Positions 6,439 through 9,424 of a stretch of DNA of 9,424 nt are shown piece by piece. The translations under genes were made by a program, and so were the position numbers. The stretch is taken from positions 1-9,424 of the forward strand of contig JAFOCX010000030.1 of assembly GCA_017380975.1 (NCBI GenBank), read 5' to 3'. This stretch comes from Lachnospiraceae bacterium. Its GTDB lineage: Bacteria > Bacillota > Clostridia > Lachnospirales > Lachnospiraceae. The notes under the pieces were generated by a model that was not told the origin of the DNA, ran no database searches, and saw nothing but the letters and a program-made list of their open reading frames with translations. Each line of letters starts with the position of its first letter. The stretch's first letter is position 1.

Positions 6439-6447
6439 ACAGTGACA

Positions 6448-7728
6448 ATGTTAGATTTAAGATTTGTTAGAGAAAATCCGGAAATCGTTAAGCAGAATAT
6501 CCGCAATAAGTTTCAGGATAATAAACTTCCGTTAGTAGATGAAGTGATCGCCCTTGACGAAGAAAGCCGTAAAGTTAAAAAAGAGGCAGATGATCTTCGT
6601 GCCAACAGAAACAAGATCTCCAAGCAGATCGGTATGTTAATGGGTCAGGGCAAGAAAGAAGAAGCTGAGGAAGTTAAGAAACAGGTTGCAGCAGCAGCTT
6701 CCCGTCTTGCTGAGTTAGAAGAGATGGAAAAAGATCTCGAAGCAAGAGTAAAGAAGATCATGATGACAATCCCGAACATCATCGATCCGAGCGTTCCGAT
6801 CGGTAAAGATGATTCTGAGAACGTTGAGGTTCAGAAATATGGTGAGCCGGTAGTTCCGGAGTTCGAGATCCCGTACCACACAGAGATCATGGAGAAATTC
6901 GCAGGTATTGACCTTGATGCTGCAAGAAAAGTTGCAGGTAACGGTTTCTATTACTTAATGGGCGATATCGCAAGACTTCATTCTGCAGTAATCTCCTACG
7001 CGAGAGATTTCATGATCGATCGTGGATTCACATACTGCATCCCGCCGTTCATGATCAGAAGCGATGTTGTTACAGGTGTTATGAGCTTTGCTGAGATGGA
7101 AGCAATGATGTACAAGATCGAAGGTGAAGATCTCTACCTGATCGGTACAAGTGAGCACTCCATGATCGGTAAATTCATCGATACAATCGTTCCGGAAGCA
7201 GAGCTTCCGAAGACATTAACAAGCTATTCTCCGTGCTTCCGTAAAGAGAAAGGTGCTCACGGCATCGAAGAGCGTGGTGTTTACAGAATCCACCAGTTCG
7301 AGAAGCAGGAAATGATCGTAGTATGTAAGCCGGAAGATTCTCCAAAGTGGTTCGACGTTTTATGGCAGAACACAGTAGATTTATTCCGTTCCTTAGATAT
7401 TCCGGTACGTACACTTGAGTGCTGCTCCGGTGACCTTGCAGACCTCAAAGTGAAATCCATCGACGTAGAGGCTTGGTCTCCGAGACAGCAGAAGTACTTC
7501 GAGGTAGGAAGCTGTTCCAACCTTGGTGATGCTCAGGCAAGACGTCTTAAGATTCGTGTAAACGGCGAAGACGGCAAGAAGTACTTTGCTCACACATTAA
7601 ACAATACAGTAGTTGCTCCGCCGAGAATGCTCATCGCGTTCTTAGAGAACAACTTACAGGCTGACGGTTCTATCCGTATTCCGGAAGCTTTACAGCCGTA
7701 TATGGGCGGAAAGAAAGAAATCAGATAA
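6448..7728 (+). CDS. serS: Seryl-tRNA synthetase
   Basis: Class II aminoacyl-tRNA synthetase of 426 aa (normal length) charging tRNA-Ser (and tRNA-Sec where present) with serine. The N-terminal start MLDLRFVRENPEIVKQN leads into the two-helix coiled-coil arm that grips the tRNA long variable arm (about 30-105, rich in K/E/R/A). The catalytic core shows the TSEH serine-site loop (LIGTSEHSMIG, 231-241), motif 2 with SPCFRKEKGAHG (261-272) then ERGVYRIHQFEKQE (275-288), CSGDLADLKVKSIDVEAW (326-343), GSCSNLGDAQARR (354-366) and motif 3, HTLNNTVVAPPRMLIAFLEN (382-401, with P391-R393). The end is ADGSIRIPEALQPYMGG. The TSEH loop, the FRKEKGAHG form of motif 2 and EAW instead of the usual bacterial EVW recall archaeal SerRS; this subtype also occurs in Clostridia to my knowledge. 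Expressed alone: own promoter upstream, strong terminator downstream. Codon use looks strongly biased, as expected for a highly expressed gene. Confidence 0.97.
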   Translation: MLDLRFVRENPEIVKQNIRNKFQDNKLPLVDEVIALDEESRKVKKEADDLRANRNKISKQIGMLMGQGKKEEAEEVKKQVAAAASRLAELEEMEKDLEARVKKIMMTIPNIIDPSVPIGKDDSENVEVQKYGEPVVPEFEIPYHTEIMEKFAGIDLDAARKVAGNGFYYLMGDIARLHSAVISYARDFMIDRGFTYCIPPFMIRSDVVTGVMSFAEMEAMMYKIEGEDLYLIGTSEHSMIGKFIDTIVPEAELPKTLTSYSPCFRKEKGAHGIEERGVYRIHQFEKQEMIVVCKPEDSPKWFDVLWQNTVDLFRSLDIPVRTLECCSGDLADLKVKSIDVEAWSPRQQKYFEVGSCSNLGDAQARRLKIRVNGEDGKKYFAHTLNNTVVAPPRMLIAFLENNLQADGSIRIPEALQPYMGGKKEIR

Positions 7729-7756
7729 TTGATTTTACAATCGAAGCAGGTAATAG

Positions 7757-7786
7757 GCTGTGGCAGGGATCTGCCACAGCTTTTTT
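7757..7786 (+). terminator. Rho-independent terminator after serS
   Basis: GCTGTGGCAG (7757-7766), loop GGAT, CTGCCACAGC (7771-7780): a perfect 10-bp GC-rich stem followed directly by six T. It starts 28 nt after the serS stop. The opposite strand has six T on the other side only as A, so it works for + transcription only. Confidence 0.95.
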
Positions 7787-7794
7787 CCAATCAT

Positions 7795-7822
7795 AAGACA
7801 TTTTTGAAAAATATTCGATTAT
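7795..7822 (+). promoter_or_regulatory. Possible weak promoter for apgM-hemC
   Basis: AAGACA (7795-7800) and GATTAT (7817-7822), separated by 16 nt, each match four of six consensus bases. A promoter is expected here because a strong terminator lies just upstream and a gene just downstream, but this particular placement is weak. Confidence 0.25.
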
Positions 7823-7830
7823 GAAAACAG

Positions 7831-7839
7831 AAAGGTTGG
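7831..7839 (+). promoter_or_regulatory. Shine-Dalgarno-like site deciding the apgM start
   Basis: AAAGGTTGG lies before the ATG at 7848 (the AAAGG core is 12 nt away, rather long). The earlier in-frame ATG at 7821 has only AT-rich sequence before it. The family normally begins MKYIVILGDGMADEP, agreeing with 7848. Confidence 0.6.
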
Positions 7840-7847
7840 AATTCGAT

Positions 7848-9053
7848 ATGAAATATATTGTAATTCTGGGTGACGGTATGGCGGATGAGCCGATCGAAGC
7901 TCTTGGTATGAAAACTCCGCTGGAATATGCGAACACTCCGATGATGGATCGATTAGCGAAAACAGCAGAGATCGGAATGGCCAAAACAATTCCGGATGGC
8001 ATGAGTCCGGGAAGCGACACTGCAAATCTTGCGGTTATGGGATATGATCCGAAGAGATATTATACCGGTCGTTCTCCATTGGAAGCACTGTCGATCGGAG
8101 TAGATATGAAGAACACAGATGTGGCATTGCGCTGCAATCTTGTTACGGTATCGGATGATGATCTTCCTTATGAGGAAAAGAAGATCATTGACCATAGTTC
8201 AGATGAAATTACGACAGAAGATGCTGACATTTTGATCCAGGCAGTAAAAGAAGCATTTGAAAACGAAACATATCAGTTTTATACAGGCACCAGTTACCGT
8301 CATCTGTTGATCTGGGATCAAGGGGATGTCGTGGAATTGACCCCTCCGCATGATATTTTAGAGCGCGTGATCGGATCCTATCTTCCGAAAGACGAAGTGC
8401 TGCGTGAGATGATGAAAAAGAGCTATGAGGTATTAAATCATCATCCGTTAAATGTAGAGCGTGCGAATAAGGGCTTGAACAAAGCAAATTCGCTTTGGTT
8501 TTGGGGAGCAGGCACAAAACCGTGTGTCACATCGTTCCGAGACAAAACAGGTTTAAACGGTACCATGATATCTGCAGTAGATTTATTAAAAGGAATTGCA
8601 GTCGGTGCTGAGATGGAAGTGATACAGATTGAAGGTGCGAACGGCGGTCTTCATACCAATTATGAAGGAAAGGCAAATGCTGCACTGAAAGCACTGCTGG
8701 AAGATGGACGTGATTTTGTCTATGTACATTTAGAAGGACCGGATGAAATGGGTCACCAGGGAAAATGTGATGCGAAGGTTCAGGCAATCGAATTCTTAGA
8801 TGACCGTATTATTCGTCCGATCTGTGAAGGGCTTGAAAAGGCAGGAGAAGCATATCGAATGCTGATCCTTCCGGACCATCCGACCCCGCTTCGAATCCGT
8901 ACACACACAGCAGATCCGGTTCCTTATCTACTCTATGACAGCAGAGATACGCATTGTTATACATGGAATTATAATGAAACAAATGCGAAAGGATCGGGCA
9001 TCTATGTAGAACAGGGTTACTCATTGATGGATCGTCTGATTCAAGAGAAATAA
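7848..9053 (+). CDS. apgM: Archaeal-type cofactor-independent phosphoglycerate mutase family protein (ApgM; possibly homoserine kinase)
   Basis: Protein of 401 aa in the alkaline-phosphatase superfamily, the normal length for ApgM-type enzymes and shorter than the roughly 510-aa GpmI. Seen: KYIVILGDGMADEP at the start (metal ligand D9), PMMDRLAKTA (31-40), SPGSDTANLAVMGYDP (53-68) with the presumed nucleophile S56, YTGRSPLEA (72-80), ALRCNLVT (93-100), VHLEGPDEMGHQG (293-305; metal ligands D299, H303), LPDHPTP (341-347; D343, H344) and HTADPVPY (353-360; H353). The catalytic set is therefore complete. ApgM interconverts 3- and 2-phosphoglycerate in glycolysis. A closely related bacterial clade has been proposed to be homoserine kinase, and motif reading cannot separate the two; no threonine gene is visible here, which does not settle it. 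The gene follows the serS terminator, so it begins a new unit with hemC. Confidence 0.85.
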   Translation: MKYIVILGDGMADEPIEALGMKTPLEYANTPMMDRLAKTAEIGMAKTIPDGMSPGSDTANLAVMGYDPKRYYTGRSPLEALSIGVDMKNTDVALRCNLVTVSDDDLPYEEKKIIDHSSDEITTEDADILIQAVKEAFENETYQFYTGTSYRHLLIWDQGDVVELTPPHDILERVIGSYLPKDEVLREMMKKSYEVLNHHPLNVERANKGLNKANSLWFWGAGTKPCVTSFRDKTGLNGTMISAVDLLKGIAVGAEMEVIQIEGANGGLHTNYEGKANAALKALLEDGRDFVYVHLEGPDEMGHQGKCDAKVQAIEFLDDRIIRPICEGLEKAGEAYRMLILPDHPTPLRIRTHTADPVPYLLYDSRDTHCYTWNYNETNAKGSGIYVEQGYSLMDRLIQEK

Positions 9054-9054
9054 A

Positions 9055-9060
9055 AAGGAG
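9055..9060 (+). promoter_or_regulatory. Ribosome binding site of hemC
   Basis: AAGGAG lies 8 nt before the ATG at 9069 and starts within 2 nt of the apgM stop (TAA 9051-9053). It favours 9069 over the in-frame ATG at 9078. Confidence 0.8.
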
Positions 9061-9068
9061 AATGTTGC

Positions 9069-9424
9069 ATGACTGAAATGAAACAGCCAAGAACGATTCG
9101 CCTGGGTACAAGAAAGAGTAAACTTGCCATGGCACAGACAATGATGGTTGCCGAGGCATTAAAAGAAGCAGAGCCGGGACTTCATGTTGAAATTGTTCCT
9201 GTTGTCACAACCGGAGATAAGATCCTAGACCGTGCTTTGACTGATTTTGGAGGTAAAGGCGTATTCATTTCTGAATTCGAACAAGGCATTCTCGAAGGAC
9301 GTTTTGATGCAGCTGTTCACAGTGCAAAGGATATGCCTATGGAACTTCTGGATGGGTTAGACGTGGCAGCCGTACTTCCCAGAACAGATGCAGAAGATGT
9401 GTTTGTAACCGTAAAAGGAAGAGA
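9069..9424 (+). CDS. hemC: Hydroxymethylbilane synthase / porphobilinogen deaminase (5' part, cut by window end)
   Basis: The first 118 residues of a family usually about 290-315 aa; the frame is open to the window edge, so this is truncated by the window. The enzyme joins four porphobilinogen units into hydroxymethylbilane, the precursor of uroporphyrinogen III for siroheme, cobalamin and haem. Seen: IRLGTRKSKLAMAQT (10-24), VVTTGDKILDRAL (45-57), GGKGVFISEFEQGIL (61-75) and DAAVHSAKDMP (80-90). D88 of the SAKD motif matches the catalytic Asp of the E. coli enzyme (Asp84), and the basic residues R15, K16 and K87 fit the dipyrromethane/propionate contacts. The cofactor-anchoring Cys lies beyond the window. 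The gene is 15 nt after apgM with a good SD, so it is probably cotranscribed with it. In anaerobes of this kind the pathway commonly serves cobalamin or siroheme rather than haem; the genes that would show this are outside. Confidence 0.95.
   Translation, partial: MTEMKQPRTIRLGTRKSKLAMAQTMMVAEALKEAEPGLHVEIVPVVTTGDKILDRALTDFGGKGVFISEFEQGILEGRFDAAVHSAKDMPMELLDGLDVAAVLPRTDAEDVFVTVKGR

Larger units (their letters stand above)
6300..6447 (+). other. Intergenic region and leader of serS
   Basis: 148 nt without a gene. It holds a probable promoter (6311-6339) and then about 100 nt of leader to the serS start. A small hairpin CTTTTC-attc-GAAAAG (6310-6325) overlaps the -35 side. I looked for the T-box antiterminator consensus (AGGGUGGNACCGCG) and for a terminator stem before serS and found neither. 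A 7-nt inverted pair, TGCTATA (6331-6337) and TATAGCA (6380-6386), spans the promoter; its meaning is unknown. Confidence 0.6.

Noticed and set aside
6388..6447. 20-codon in-frame N-terminal extension of serS
   Set aside because: There is no SD before 6388, the residues do not resemble any SerRS N-terminus, and a strong SD serves 6448.
1..9424. Mobile element, CRISPR, defence island or biosynthetic cluster
   Set aside because: No transposase, integrase, direct-repeat array, tRNA attachment site or foreign-looking composition; nearly all the sequence is accounted for by intact core genes.

Overview
The window is a stretch of bacterial core genome with every gene on the + strand. It looks like a Clostridia-class Firmicute, most likely a Lachnospiraceae-type gut anaerobe. 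The reasons are the strong purine-rich Shine-Dalgarno (SD) sequences, moderate G+C, close packing, a PASTA-domain kinase, a Firmicute-style pyridoxamine kinase, and the order rlmN-prpC-prkC-rsgA-rpe-thiN, which is also the order known in Bacillus subtilis. The family-level placement is inferred from protein character, not from a search.

Region 1 (2-5416) is a six-gene run. It holds the 3' end of rlmN (23S rRNA/tRNA m2A methyltransferase), a PP2C phosphatase and its partner PASTA-domain Ser/Thr kinase, the ribosome-assembly GTPase RsgA, ribulose-phosphate 3-epimerase and thiamine pyrophosphokinase. rlmN/prpC and prpC/prkC overlap by ATGA, and prkC/rsgA and rsgA/rpe are 3 and 1 nt apart. This points to one co-translated transcript joining cell-wall sensing and signalling with ribosome maturation and pentose-phosphate/thiamine metabolism. 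The most unusual feature is a 15-bp inverted repeat that would bury the thiN SD and enclose its start codon.

Region 2 (5460-6299) is a pyridoxamine/pyridoxal kinase gene 43 nt after thiN, probably on the same transcript. Two cofactor-activating kinases are therefore neighbours.

Region 3 (6300-7786) is serS with its own probable extended -10 promoter, a leader of about 100 nt without a recognisable T-box, and a strong intrinsic terminator. The SerRS is a variant whose active-site motifs recall archaeal SerRS.

Region 4 (7787-9424) starts a new unit: an archaeal-type cofactor-independent phosphoglycerate mutase family protein (or related homoserine kinase), then the 5' part of hemC 15 nt downstream, cut by the window end.

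I see no mobile elements, CRISPR, tRNA, rRNA, phage genes or defence systems. No gap between genes exceeds about 150 nt. I do not find a convincing undescribed multi-gene system. The main leads are the thiN translation-start hairpin, the serS leader and SerRS subtype, and the unresolved ApgM/homoserine kinase identity.
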